Shown here one piece after another: positions 12,635 through 26,300 of a DNA stretch of 64,000 nucleotides. Position numbers and translations under genes: made by a program. Source of the DNA: Thoreauomyces humboldtii (lineage: Eukaryota > Chytridiomycota > Chytridiomycetes > Spizellomycetales > Powellomycetaceae); NCBI GenBank assembly GCA_027596035.1, contig JADGJA010000020.1:1-64000 (forward strand), in the 5' to 3' direction. Positions within the stretch are counted from its first letter, which is position 1. Each line of letters opens with the position of its first letter. Below the pieces are notes generated by a model. That model had not been told where the DNA came from and searched no databases. It saw nothing but the letters and a program-made list of their open reading frames with translations.

Positions 12635-13654
12635 GGAAGACCTCTTCAGTTATCTTGCTCGACTCTTCACCTCCTTTTCCTTTCACCGCACTTTTGGTTT
12701 TGCTCGCTGCCGTTCTATAGCCTCGGGTCAACAATACAACAGTACCTTGGCTTTTCGACGGAAACCCTTCGACAGCCATCGCCCCGAAACGGCCGTGGGC
12801 CATGTTGGAGCAGCTGATGACCACGTCCTTCATGCCTCACCCTTTCCTTTGCGCAAGCACTTATGTGGTTCACACAAGGCTCCATGCTGAAGCAGCCACT
12901 GACAGCACGGCTTCCTTTCTTCTGCATCGCCTTCCGCATCGCATTCGGCAGCGCTCCGGCGCTGGTTCCGCGGCCCGGCCACAGGTTGCATCGCCAGTAC
13001 AGAAGGATCCACCGGACCACCTCCCACAGCAGCGGTCAGTCTAACACAATGCTCTCAATCTTTGCCGGGCGTGATGTTGGTATTAAGGTGATTTGGCCAT
13101 CACGCGGAACCCTTTTTTCGTTTTTGCCATTGTTTTCCCCCGGTGAGGATATCTGACAGTGCTAGTGCTGGCCCCCTTACGTGCAATGTCGTGCGTCTGT
13201 AACGTGTGTATCTCATTGGGCCTTCCGATAGGCTGCAATGGAAGGGATACAGGCCGTTCTTTTCCAGCAGAACCGATGCACGCTGCAAAACATATGCTTT
13301 AACAACCGCCGGTACCGATCGAGTTGCCACAGCGATCTGGACTTCCCGGGCGGCTCATGTAGAAGCAAAGCAGCAAGAATGGATTAAGCTTCGATAGTCC
13401 ACATGCGAAGAACTTATTTTGGGCGGAACGTGGCGTACAGTTTCGCGCATTCATGTGTCTTTGTCAGCACCGTGCCAGGCATCAATATCATCCATCTCTT
13501 TGATCCCGCAGAGCTCGAGGGTTTACAAAGGGCCCAGCTTAGCGAGCGAAGAGATAAAGCCAGATCTGAGAGGCGGCCAGCTCATAATGTGGACATCGTT
13601 ACCAGGAAAACCCTACACGAAATAACTGTTTTACCATAAGCACCACAATCAGCG
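12635..13654. other. Gap between LSM1 and the kinase; possible unrecognised small minus-strand gene
   Basis: About 1 kb with no gene I can name. On the minus strand there are short open stretches at 13330-13100 (containing VPAVVKAYVLQRASVLLEKN), at 13027-12715, and at 12833-12597. The last contains a basic RGYRTAASKTKSAVKGKG stretch that resembles part of a mitochondrial presequence. I could not join these into one frame with good splice sites. It may be a small spliced gene, UTRs or nothing. The plus-strand kinase promoter must also lie here. Confidence 0.25.
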
Positions 13655-16297
13655 ATGGAGGTCCACGACGATACACGTTCGCGGGAATCTAGTGTAGACA
13701 ACCGCCTGGCGTTACGCAAATTCCCACGAATCGGTGGAGACTGGGAAACGACGCCACGAAGTGTCAGTTCCCTCTCGCCAAGTCCATGTCCCAGTCCCGG
13801 GCTCTCACCTGTCGACGGGATCCTACCCAACTGTCCGGCGCGACGATCGAGCACGGTATCGGACGCGAGTCTGCATTATGTCCTGCCACCAAACTCTTTG
13901 GCATTCACATCTCCGACAGCGTCGAAGCTGTCGGTCGACCTGGGGCGGCTGGATGAGTCTGCCCGCGAGGACGTGCTTTCGCCTATAGTCGAGAGCGGAT
14001 CGGGAAGCGAGATTGGGGCGAGGACGACTCTATCGCCATTATCGAGTGAGGTGCCGGTCGATGACACGGCTGATGAGACGAGGTCTTCGGTTGGGGACTT
14101 TCTTCAACCGGCAACGTACATTTTCAGCGCGGCGTTCTCGACCCACGGACGGAAAAATACGCTCATCAAGCGGTTGTTCCACAAAACAGAGGCAACGGAG
14201 ATGCCTCATGAAATCATCGTGGGACGAAGCGCTGCGGGTGGATATGTGACGTGGGATGGGAGGGGAAGTCATGCTCTTCGAAAGGCGGACGAGGTCGACA
14301 AGGCTAATGGCCACTCCGACGACAGCAGTGTCGAAAGCGATGAGGAGGAGGATGACAATCCATCGCGTCCCGTCGCAAAAAGCAATAGCGCTGATCTGGA
14401 TCACACGCCCGAAGTAGTCGAGTCGGATAAGGAGGGCTCGAAGGAGTGCCCTGAGGCAGGACGATCGAAAGAGGAGGTGCACGAGTACATTCATCTCCTC
14501 CATTACCCAGGTTCTCAGCACAGTGATCACGCCCGCACCAGTCTCTCACGGACCCGGAAGAAGGATCATCTGATCGATAAACTCTTCCACCGACGCACGG
14601 GAGAGGAGCGCGGACGAAAACGAGATAGGGTTGCCAAGTGCAGCGAGTCGGACACCTCGGCCGCTCAGAGTCAAACCAACTCACCGACAAGAGAGAATTC
14701 TTCGACGACCGATCCAACCTTCCTACCAGTGATTGTACAGGACAAACACATCGTGGCCTCCCCTACACCACATACTGGATCCGGCCTCCTCAACTTCCTC
14801 CACGTCACGGGACGAGGTCGCTCCAATTCGTCAGCGAGATCCTCTGTGACTACCGCCCCATCTTACGGTGCTTCTTCCAACGCAGCGGAGGAGTCGCATG
14901 CCGGGAAAGGATATCTCAACGATCTTTTTGGAACTCACAGACGACGTGGTCCTTCGTCCACCCGTGGCGGTCAGGAGAGTGATTCCGATTCGATAGCTGG
15001 AGGAACGTCCACACCGGGTGGCACATTGCATCGAAAACCGAGTCAGAAGACGCTACAGAGGAGTCCGAGCGAGTCAAGCATGGCGGAAAAGTATGGCAAA
15101 ATCGGGAAAAACGACGTCCTTGGAAAAGGAGCAAACGCAGTCGTCCGACTGGTGAGTCCATCTCATAGACGGCATTCCCTGCCGCTTGCTTGATCGACTC
15201 TATGCCGTTTCTGATTGCCTTTTCTCTAGGCTCACAAGAGCGACGCCGCACATCCGGAACAGGCCGAGGCAAGATTCGCCGTGAAGGAGTTCCGGAAACG
15301 AAGAAAGGGGGAGACGCAGCGGGATTACATCAAGAAGCTGATTGCGGAGTTTTGCATAAGGTATAGAAGCAACCAATCGCTCTTTGCTGGACGAGCGCCA
15401 AGTCTTTGAAACTGACTGCCCACCAACCTTCGAAAGCTCCAATATGCATCATGAGAATGTGATTCAAACTGTCGATCTGATTCAGGACGAGGTGAGCTAT
15501 CCGGGCCGCATCTTTTTTCAACAGAGTTCACTTCTGACCTTCCATGTCTCAGCGAGAGCGGTGGTGCGAGGTTATGGAGTACATGCCTGGAGGAGATCTC
15601 TATACCTTGATCGCTGGTGGTGGATTGACGGACCCCGAGGAGAAGGCGTGTCTGTTCAAGCAGCTGATAACAGGAGTTCAATACCTGCACTCGGTTGGTG
15701 TGGCGCATCGAGACTTGAAGCCAGAAAACCTGCTGCTGGACGAGAAGGAGCAGATCTTGAAGATCACAGACTTTGGTGAGCACTGATTTTTGGACAGCGT
15801 TTCCTTGCCGCGATCCAAGCAATCTCTAACCGGATCGTCTCTCCCTGCGCTCCCTGCTCGCAGGCGTCTCGGAAGTGTTTCGGACGTGCTTTGAAAAGTC
15901 ACCTCGAAAGGCGTCTGGGGTATGCGGCAGCGAGCCGTACATTGCACCGGAGGAGTGGGGATCACCTGGGGGCTACGATGCGACGAAGGCCGACGTCTGG
16001 GCCTGCGGGATCATCTTGTTCACGCTCCTGCAAGCGACCATTCCATGGTCAGCAGCTCGGCCGACGGATCCAAACTACGCAAAGTACTCGGCCTTCCGGA
16101 CCGCCTCGAGTCCGACCGTCACGCACGGGTACGGACCGTTCGACAGGGCCGCACCGGGACCGAGGACGTTGATCTACAAGATGCTGGACCCGGATCCAAC
16201 GAAACGATGGAGCGCCGACGAACTCGCAGCCGAGCCCTGGTTCGTAGCGGTTCAGGCATGCCGTGCTGGGGCCATCAAGCACAAGCATAGATCGTGA
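13655..16297 (+). CDS. Ser/Thr protein kinase of the fungal HAL4/HAL5/NPR1 family, 5 exons, 779 aa
   Basis: Fungal-type kinase related to yeast Hal4 (Sat4), Hal5, Rtk1 and Npr1, which regulate plasma-membrane ion and nutrient transporters. Exons: 13655-15151, 15230-15360, 15437-15491, 15553-15775 and 15864-16297. All phases close and the stop is TGA. Residues 1 to about 480 are a long Ser/Pro- and acidic-rich disordered region, as in the family. The catalytic domain occupies roughly residues 480-770: Gly-rich loop [11 protein letters not shown] (about 489-499), catalytic Lys518 in [20 protein letters not shown] with Asp615, DFG starting at Asp634 (codon split by an intron), and [11 protein letters not shown] in the activation segment. 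The PYIAPEE and DVWACGIIL features fit HAL-type kinases. All catalytic residues are present, so it should be active. Which paralogue it is cannot be decided, and the start methionine is the first in a long open frame. Confidence 0.9.
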
Positions 16298-17249
16298 ACG
16301 ACCCAGCCCATGCGCGCACCCATCTGCTTCTTGTATATACAGAAGAGCATGCCCTTTGCACTCCTGAAATTTCTCGCATCCTCTCTGGCGCGTTCCGCGC
16401 TCTTTGCTCATTATATTTTTTTCAATCTGAGTTGTCGCTACTGGTTCCATGGGACGCCCCAGGGATAAAGGAGCAAAGTGAGAGCGGGCTTCAAGTCGCT
16501 CTAATTCTAAATGCTTCAGTGCCTCAAGTTACACCTGGGCTGGCCATGTAGACAGTAGTAGTCTGGTATGGTCTCTCATCCTCCACGGGGACACGTGTGG
16601 TGTCAGAAGGCGACGAGAGGCGACGGTTTTTGCTGTGACGTTTCTTCCCCACCACCACCACCACTCACCCCCCCCACTCTCACTCTCTCTGAACACCCAC
16701 GAACCTTCCCGACAAGCAGCCATTCCCCACTGTACGCTCTCCACGTCCGACGCACGACCCTAGAGCCAACTCCTGCTACTGGTACTCTGCCTCCGAAGCC
16801 TACCCATCACTACCGCCTGTTCTCTCCGGTGGACCTCCCGCCATCCAATTGTCCGTCCCTCTCTCGTCACCTGTCACCTCGTTCTGCACCACAACATTCT
16901 CTGCTCCTTTCCGTCTCGTGCCCTTTCCCTCGAAGGCATCTCATTCTCTGCATCTTCCTGTTCTTCTCCTCGTCTGCTTCTTTGAATACCGCTTGGGACG
17001 CACTCCTTCCTGGGGTGGGGAACTCTTCTCTTTGAACAACTCCCCCCGTGAAACTGCATTTCCTGTTGGTATACCACGACTTTTTGGCCTGCCTTCGTCG
17101 TCCATAGGGACGCGCACGCCTGCATACGCATCCAGTCGGACGCACTCGCCGCCATCCGCTTCGTCCTTCCAAAGCCTCTCATTGCCTCCTAGGGGGAACC
17201 CATAACCCAGCTGCGCTTCAAGTGAACTGGTCCTTGAGAAGCCGGCCAT
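16298..17249. promoter_or_regulatory. Intergenic region upstream of RNF10 with C-rich low-complexity sequence
   Basis: 950 bp between two same-strand genes. Around 16648-16675 there is a CCA-repeat and poly-C tract, and the stretch to 17000 is pyrimidine-rich (CTCT, CCTT), typical of fungal promoters and 5' leaders. The open frame at 16568-17035 is composed of biased Pro/Ser/Leu residues with no family resemblance, so I do not call it a gene. Confidence 0.4.
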
Positions 17250-20032
17250 ATGTCCCACAGCTACCGTGGGAAGATGAACAGCAATGCAAGCGAGTTCGTA
17301 CCGTCCTCGTCCTCTTCGGGCACCGGCAGTGCGGGAGGAAGCGGAGGACCGGCCGGGTGGAAGAATCCCGTCAGCGGAAACAGTCGCGGAGGTCAAGGTG
17401 AGCGGAGGAATGAGACCGTTTCTTCTCCTGCCACGAGCAGGGGCGGGAAGGACAAAACAAACCTGGGAAACGAGCTCCGGCGCTGACACCGGCTGGCGCC
17501 GCTTCTTAGGCTCGCAGGCACGTCCTCGGAAGCAGGAACAGCGGAAGCAGGACAGACGTGGATCACGAAGCCACCAGGTTGTGCCCGCCTATGCCAACGA
17601 CTATCAGCAAGAAGATGGACAGCTCTACCAGACCGCCAACAAACGCGGTCAGATCAGTCTGAACCATCTCCTCAGCTTTCAAATGCCACCGCGACAGCTG
17701 CCCTCCGCGAACCGGAGCGTGCGCCGCAAGAGCAGCGTCTACTACGAACCTTACAACAAGGAGAGATTCGTCAATGCAAAGTGAGAGAGTGCATCAGAAT
17801 CTTGCTTAGGAGGCCTGGATCCCTTATCGTTGTTCCTTTCAGCTTTCGTTTCATCATGGACGATCGAGGAGATTACACGGTCAATGTGTTTGATCCGGAC
17901 GTGGTCGTGAATTGGAAGGACATCGTCCAGGCCGTGAGTGGGCGGATGTCATGCGAAGCGGGTGGTGCATACCGGAGGTGCTTATGTCCAGCCTATTTTT
18001 CAGATCGTACCCATAACAAAGCCTGCCGGATGCCCCATCTGCCTCTCGCCACCTATGGCTCCGAAGGTCACAAAGTGCGGACACGTCTACTGCTGGCCGT
18101 GTATCACCCACTACCTGCAGCTGGGAGAAAACAAGTGGAGAAAGTGTCCGATCTGTTACGATGCGATCTACGCAAAGGACTTGAAGTCTGCACGCTTCTC
18201 CCTGCTGCAGGAAGTCGGAAAGGCCACCACCAGCAAACCCGCAAAGGTCAAAATGGTCTTGATGAAACGGGCAATCGTAAGTCATGAGTCTCTTCCCTCT
18301 GCGTTTTGCTGCCGCACGAGTGCTCAAGCTTACTTCACAGAACTCGACCATCGCTCTTCCTCGAGCCGGATATGATACATGGGCTGCGAATGGAAGGGAA
18401 CGACCGCCACTGGTGAACAATGCGAACGCGGTGCCATACGCCAAACTCTTGCTCTCGACGCCAGAGTATCTGCAAACGGAGATTCTGCTCCGGGAGCAGG
18501 ACCAGCTGAGGCAGCTGCTGAAAGAGGCATCTGCTGAAGAGGCTGTCGCCAAAGCGATGGCTGGAGCGCGGTTGATGGAATCTCATGCCGCGATGGGTAG
18601 CGAGCGACCTTTCATCGAGACTGCGCTGCGGGAGGTCAAGGTACATTTGTGCTCCTGACTTTTGACCTGAGTTCTAGATGGCTCACATTTTTGTAGGAAA
18701 ACTTGGAGGCGTTGCAGAAGAGCGGGCGCGTTGGTACAGGGAAGGGCTCGGTCCTCGAGAAATCCGCCCCGGAAGTTGCGCAACCTGCCATCTGGAGCGA
18801 GCAAAAGCTCCTTGCCGATGCGGCCAAGTTTCAGTCAAAGAAACAGGCCGAGGGTGGATTCGAGACAGCCTTCTCTGACGACGAGGAACCGACTATCACT
18901 AACGCGAAGGCACCTAGTGGACCGCCACTTGACACCCTCCTTCCACGTCTTGAACCCGTCGATAGCGCCGATCACAACTCTACTGCTGCCACCTCCGAGC
19001 GCAAGAAGAAGTTGTCGAACCCTGCCCAGCCTCCGTCGGATGGCTTGTACTACTTCTACCAGTCGGTGGACGGGCAACATCTGTACCTGCATCCCCTCGA
19101 CATCAAGGTATTGAAGTTCGAGTACGAACAATACAGCAAAATGCCCAATATCATCGAGGTCGACGTCATCAAAGCGCAGGAGAGTACCATGAACGAGGAC
19201 CTTCGGAAACGTTGCCGGTATCTGGGACATGTCCCCCTTAGCTGCGATGTCACCTTCTGTGAGGTGGATCACAAGAATCTCGTGCGGGAGGACACGAGAC
19301 AAGCCTTTGACAGTACGTCATCATTTCTTAGTCTCGCTAGCGACGGTAGCTCATCGTGCTCACATTTGTTCTTTCTTGCCCTTTCCAGAGGAACTCACGC
19401 AACGCAGCAATCGTTTCAAAGCGGCGGAACGAAAGGACAAGCAGGAACGCGAACAGAACGGACGGATCGGCAAGTCGATGGGATTCTCGGACACGGACGC
19501 CTCGGCATCGGCGACCCTGTCCTCGAGCTGGGAAGCCGACTACGCCGCCCAGTTCCCGACCACGGCCGCCATCATGCCCCCCGTGTCGTCATCGTACTCT
19601 GACACGGCGTCCCACAGTTCCGTCTCCCCGCCACTACGTCCCACGGACAATCCATCCCCCGTCGGCTCCTGGTCCGCGGCCCCGACCTCGTCCTTTGCGA
19701 GGATCGCCGCCACGTCGTCGTCTTCCGGCGCGGTGCCGTGGACGAGACGGCCGAAGCCTCGCGGAGGGGCGTGGGGAGGGAACGGCGGGAGCGAAGACGA
19801 TGACGAGTACGACATCGAAGGGTTTCAAGGATGGACGCTGGACTTTGAGGAAGCGGTGATGTGTGACGATCGCTTGGCTACAAGAGGGGGAGGCAACGCG
19901 GGGATCGTTGGCGCGGGATCGGGAACTGCGACGGGAGGAGGTGGGGGTGCTGGTGGTGCTGGCAAGGGTCGGGCGAAGAAGGCTAAGAAGGTGACCCTTG
20001 TCACCAACGGTGGGAACCGGGGTCGTCAATGA
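17250..20032 (+). CDS. RNF10: RING finger E3 ubiquitin ligase of the RNF10/MAG2 family, 7 exons, 780 aa
   Basis: RNF10 (yeast Mag2) is a RING E3 ligase that ubiquitylates small-subunit ribosomal proteins on stalled ribosomes. Exons: 17250-17397, 17510-17780, 17843-17933, 18004-18276, 18341-18640, 18697-19312 and 19389-20032. All phases agree and the stop is TGA. The N-terminus is Ser/Gly-rich. A conserved block around residues 125-170 reads YNKERFVNANFRFIMDDRGD. The C3HC4 RING begins at Cys180/Cys183 (GCPICLSPP), continues with KCGHVYCWPC and closes with KCPIC. Downstream are the family's long helix (LLREQDQLRQLLKEA), the YYFYQSVDGQHLYLHPLDIK block, and RCRYLGHVPLSCDVTFCEVD. The C-terminus is Gly-rich and basic. 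Length is normal for fungal members. Confidence 0.93.
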
Positions 20033-20307
20033 CTGGGGCTTTTTTTTGTCTCTTGCCCTTGTCGTGGTTCAATTTGTATGGGGTGCTCGATAAATCTGAG
20101 TTATATATCGCATTCGGATCTTTGGGGTGACGTTGACATGCTTCAAAGGTACGCCAGACTTGAAAGCTCCATCATCACTCTCTCCTGCGGTATAGAGTAG
20201 TTATACATTTTGCTTATACTTGCATCCGGATGGATTCGCAATTTGTTCGAATACTAGACCGCTTCTACAACGGCGGGCCGTCCGAATTTCATAAAAGTGA
20301 ATTTATT

Positions 20308-23300
20308 TTACTTTGGGAAAAATATCGAGTCCTCCTGGGAAGAAGATGGTGGCCTAAGAGGCCGCTTTGAGGTAGAAGATCCATTGGACCTTGTGGCCGC
20401 GACGACCAAGCCTTGGATTGCGACCTGGTCGGCGCGGCCGCCGATATGTCCCTTGTCAGGGCATCCGACTTGTCCTTGTGGCGGGAGGTTCCGCTCCCGC
20501 TGCTTTCGTCCTTGTCGCTTTTCTCAGCGTCCTTCGACGCCGACCACGGCGAGAACGGCTTGTATGTGATGGAGATTTCGGTGGTCTTCTTGGCTCCAAT
20601 CGTCTCTGATCTCTTGACAGAGAAGGATGGATTGTCCTGTGGGAAAGCACCGAGATCAGTACCGGGCGGGTGGTTGAACAGATCGTGCAGAGCAAAGGGG
20701 TTTCGACTCACCGCCGTGAAGTTGAAAGCTGCCGACGAGTTGAACACGATGCGGAACGGGAGGATGGATCGCGAGCCAGCCTTGATCGCGATCGGGCCTT
20801 GTGGTCTCGGTGCGATCGAATGACCAAAGAGCGGGCAGACAAAGTCGCCTCCGGTCGCTGAGCTGACAACCAACTGTGTGCGTGCGTCTCCGAGACGAGA
20901 TGGCTCACAAGTGACGTCCAGGGAAACTTCAACCCCGCTGTTGGTGGCTAGCGTAGAGAAAGTGTGAGCCACTTGCAGTAGTGCAGGCTCGTGAAAATCC
21001 TATTGCAACATACCTGCGGGCGCCATCACAGTTTTCTCCACAGAGAAGTCGGGACTGTCAAGTTTGCACACATATTCGGTCTTTGCCTTGGCAAAGCTCA
21101 AGAAGCGGAAGGTCTGCGTTCGGTTTCCGCCCAGTCCGACCTTGTAATGAAGACTGCGCTCAGATCCAGCTGCGTTGGCGATCAGCTTCAGATCATACTG
21201 GTAGACACCCAGCTCGCCGGACTGGAGGGTCAGATGGGACACCGTTTCGCGCGCTTGCAGCGGAAGGAAGTCAATTGAAAGGGCCACATCGGTCCTGGAA
21301 TGCACAATGGAGAGTTAGGCAAAAATCATCAAACAAATACATCGAAGCAAACAGAACGTACTTGGGCTGCACGGTCAGCGAATGAGGCATCGTGATATCC
21401 GGAGAGGTGCAAGCAAAGGTCACCGGGGTAGGAAGAGGATTGCTGGCGATTTCCCTTGTGATACTCTGGCGAACTGTAGTGTTGAATTCGTGCACTGCCA
21501 TGACACCCGCTGAGGTGCTTCTAATCGTGAGGTTGCAGAACAGGAACTCCTGGGATGCCTCGTTCCGGAAGGTGACTTTAACACTCGTGACTCCTTCCTT
21601 GAAAGCGTAAAATGACAGCTTATAGTCTTTGCTCAAAAGAGCGGGGAGATCCATGTACTCGTGTCCCTTGATAATGACGCTGGGATCCGGCTTGGCGAGT
21701 TCCCCGGTCATCTTTACCCTTTGCGGTCGCTTGAGCCAGTTTGCTACCGGCAGGACCTCCGTGTACTGAGTCTTGGAAGGCACGTCCCGCGTAATGTTTC
21801 CGGCTGGAGAAGGCTTGTCCGCAATTCCATACAGCTTGCAAAGCATCCCGCTACCGTCTGGCAACGGGAAGAAGACTGAACCCTCATGACGACTAGCATC
21901 GCCGACGCCAACCATCTCAAGAGGCGTAAAGGTGATCTCGGAGGCCTTGCTCTGGCCAGGTTCGATGTCAATCATCTCATGACCTGTCCAAAGGTCGTTG
22001 TCGATGATCGGGCGGACGTGCCAGTGTGTGCTACTCTTGTTCGTCACCGGGATTGTTTTCGATTCCGACTGCCTGACAGGAATCATAAACTTCAGGATCT
22101 CGTTCTGCACCGGCGGCGGTACGCCCATTCCGCTTAGAGTGAGAGAAAGCGGTTGGATGCTATCAAATTTATAGCCGAGATTTTCGATGAGAAACTGACG
22201 AGTCGCTTTGGTTCCGTGCACCAGCGCACCAGAATTCAAGTCTCGCACTGGCATGATGCTAAATTTGCTGAAAACCGCGGGCGCCGAGCGCCTGACTGGG
22301 AGGACTGCCGTGACTTCTGATGTTGTCGGTTCGAAAAACTGACGTTTGCAAGACATGCTATCCTTGATGTAAGGCTCCTTAGCGCTTTTGAAGACTTGCT
22401 GGACCTGGAACGGCTTTTCCGAGGGCTGAATGATCCCCTGCTGTGGTGCCACCTTGAAGATATCGCCGTGCTCTTTTGAATCGAACACAAATCGGTAGCC
22501 GACTTCGTATTTGCCCTTATTACGGAAAGTGCACTGTGGCTTCCCTTCTTCGTAGACCTTGATTACCCCGAAGTCGAGACCTTCGTATCCTTTTGGGAAG
22601 TGAAGATCAACTGCGATGTCGTCCGCTTCCGCAGTGACAACTATAGGGAGATCTTGAACCACGCCGCCTACTTTCTCGGTATCGCTGACCTCAAGTTTCA
22701 AATTTTTTTTGATGACGACTGGCTTGATTCCCTTAACATCCGCAGATACAACACATTCTTGAGCCGGTTCCAAAATCCCTTCCAGAGGGGATACTTGAAA
22801 TTCCTCTCCATGCAGCTCGGCACCTGCAAGCTTCCAAGCTATAGGAAGCAGCGTACTGTTCTTGAATTTCACCTCCCGTTTCTCAGACTTTCCAAGAAAG
22901 AGCAAAGCGGCTGCAGCTAAGGAGCTGCAAAACACGAGAAAGAGCGCGCAGATTACGATCGGTTTTGCCTTTTGTTTCATCAGGGCCAGGGCCGATGCCA
23001 GCAAAGTAAAGTTGGCCGCCTGCCCCCGCAATTGCAGAGCCGGATCAAAGCTGGTTGCTTTCTTATCCACTTCGAGCTCGGGCTTTACTCCGAGACAGCT
23101 GATCTTGGAGAGAACAGGTTCTGGGTTGTCTTTCACGCAGAAGAGCACAGCATCTTCAAAATCGCTAGCGGTTTTTGGATATGGCCAAACGGAAAGAATC
23201 ATTGATTGCCCTGAGGCAAGATGGATGGTTGAAGGTTCTGAGAAGAGCACTTCCGACTTGACGTCATTGCGTAAAGAGACGCCGACTTTGATCTCTTGCT

Positions 23301-26300
23301 TTCCCGGATTGGTGATATTTATGAGTGCACGGTTCTCAGGGAACCTGTCTTGGTACTTTTCCCGAGACCTGCTGTTGAGGAGCGGACCGAACTTATAGGT
23401 TGCTGTTGCGGCGATGTACTCGCCGTGGACATTAGCTTTCTCCTCCTTGGTACGCCGTATCCTCGCGAATACTCGTTTGGGATCAGAAGCAATTGCTGCG
23501 TATTGGCAATACTTCAGCTGCGTAGGCTGCTCGACCCGTTCTGGGGGGAATGAAATAATCTGCTCGGTGTACATATCAGGTATGCCCTCTTTTGGTTCTT
23601 CCCCGTCATCTGCAGGTTTCAGGGAAGGGATATACTCCGCCATCGCCTTGAAGATAGATTCTTCATCCAAATATGCATTGATCTCTACTAGGTAGCGACT
23701 AGCTCCTTCATCAAGCAGATGGGGCTCGCCTTTCGCGACAGGTCCCCCACCAGGTAGTTGCTCTAGTGGAGCCGTCGCAATAAGTTTTGCATTCTTTTGC
23801 CATTTTTTGTCTACATGAGGTGCGCCAGCGACAGCGCGATGAGCAACAGGCTTTTCACCTTCTCGCAGAACGGCGACAATAGCCTCCAATGTAGAACTGT
23901 AGCTGTCCACGCGCCGGTAAGTGCTCTCGTTCTGGAAGAGTTCACCGCCTTCGGTGAGAGTGCATTGGGGAGAAAGATCGTCGCCGGGTTCGCGTTCCTG
24001 CCGCTCCCCGGCTTCACTACGAGCTCGTTCAGATCCTTTCTTGGGACGATCCAGAGCATGGCGTTTTACTAGTTTTGGCGAGAGGGCTCCTGTTTTCAGT
24101 TCTCGCTCTGGGGCCAAAGGAGCGAAGGAAACGGATGATCCACGAAGCCGTGTTAGCTCGCCGCGAGGAAGCGGCGATGGAGGGAATTTTTCGATTTGCT
24201 CAGGTGCGCGAGTGCTGACAGGCGCACGCTTCTTCTTTGCTCGCGCACGCTCTTCTTCAGCCTTTCGCTCGTTTACTCTGAATGCTAGTTCTTCCTCCCA
24301 AAGCCTACGTTCCTGCTTCTTACGATCGAGCTGTTCCTTGACCAAACGACGATGTTTCGCAATCATGCGATCAAACTTGTCCCTTTCGACTTCCGTCATA
24401 TGGGCGTAGTCTGTTTCGGAGACTTCCTGTAGAGACGAAAGGTCTGGATCCTTTTCCACTCCGGATCGTTGAGGGTTTGCTTCTCTATCTCGGATGTGCA
24501 ATGCATCCGCTGTGAGGTTGAAAACGAGGGGATGCCGACACTTTTCCGGGAGGGCCCGCAGAAGAGCTCGAAGGATCAGAGGCGTGCTTCCGTATCTGCT
24601 CTCGAGACCGTCGACAACAATTCCGCGAGCAAACTTGTTCATGCGTAGATGATTCTTGATAATCTCGGTGATGGTATCCTCTGGAATGGTGATCTGGGTG
24701 TCTGAGGGATCATGATACTCGCCTTGGCCAAGGTCACCGTCTGGCTGCTCTCCTGCGATTTGACTATGTCTAGGTCCATGACCGTGCATTTCTGCGCTCT
24801 CAGCAAAACCAGCAGCACTTTGTAAGCTTCTGTTCGGAACAGGGAGAGCAAGAGGTGCATGTGTGACCTCAATGATCTTGATGCCACTCGTGTCTGCTCT
24901 CAGATGCGCATCAATCGCTTCGTCTCGGTGGATATAACCAAGACTGTAGGTTTTGCAGATTCGTCTGACCTGAGATCTCCGTCCGGAAAATGGTAGTCCA
25001 TGCAGAATAAAGTTCGGAATTGGCTCTCCCGCACTGGTTGATGATTGCGCTTCATACAACACTGGGATTGTAGCGGGAAGCGGAGCTGGCTGAGGGATGG
25101 GAAGAACAGCATAGGAGCGCCCGACCTTCGTTTGAGTCAAAGGAGCTCCGACGCCTAAAGTTGCTGATTCCAGAAGTTCTCCAACTCCACTTTGGATAGC
25201 GGCCTTTGTAGTAGCAATATCCCGTCCCGTTTTCTCCGCACGAATCTTTTGCAGTGCTAACTCTGTGACGCTTTCAGGCAAACCGCCTCCGAGCTTGCGT
25301 GGTGACATATAGGCTACTCCATTGACATATCCATCAAGATGGCGTAGTAGAGCTTCTTCTTCCAAATACTGCTTGTCAAACTCCACTGAGTACATCTCGA
25401 CGGGGTGATCGCTAGGGTTTACCACAACGAAGTGACTGGTGATCCTTCGGAACAGGGTATCACGGGGCTCAACGTGAGTTTGTCCGGCTCGAACTCGATG
25501 CGGGGAAGGATGCCGTGGCCACGCACACGGAGTGGAGATAGCTTCGAGTTCATGTTGATGTTGAGGAAAATGGAATCGTCATATATCTTATCCTCCGATG
25601 GGACAAAGCGAACCGTTAAGATTGAGCTGTCGCCCGGTTCCAAAACTCTGGAGGATGGTACAACGTCGAAGTCTTCGAGCTTGCTGCGGACTTGCTTTGG
25701 TCGAACTGCTGCCGTTGTCGACGCAGAAGTGCCTTGCGCATTGGTGGTGATCAACCATTCGCACGGAGCCGGGTATGGATTCTGAAGTTTAACAGAGCCT
25801 GTTTTGCGAGCGCCACAAAGACCCTCGCCAAAGTCCAGTTCAGCGGTCGGAAGTGTCAGATCCGAAACGGTGATGGATGCGCAAAGGTGGATATCAATGG
25901 TTGGTCCGCCAGCCACTTTGACCGGAAGATCGACCTCAAAGCGTTCCGGCCGCCCGTTGTTATTTCGAGCCTGGAATGCGACCATGAACTCCGCTATTTC
26001 CTGAGCCGGAAGCGATCGGACTTTGTCAGGTTCGATGGTGAATCCAGTCCCGATAAGCATACTCTTGTCAAGTGTTAGAGTTAAGGGGTAATGACCCGTG
26101 TTCTTCAGTCTTACAGTCTCCTTCTTGAATGTGTTGCGGATCACATTGCCGAAATCACAGATGTAGTTGGAAAGCCGGACGAGTGAGCTCTCACTCAAGG
26201 TAAGTGTATTCTTTTTGTCACTCGCTTTCATCTGCTGACTCTTGTGGAAAAGGAATGGAGAGCCAATGAATCGACCTTTGGGTTGGGGTGGAAGCTTAGT

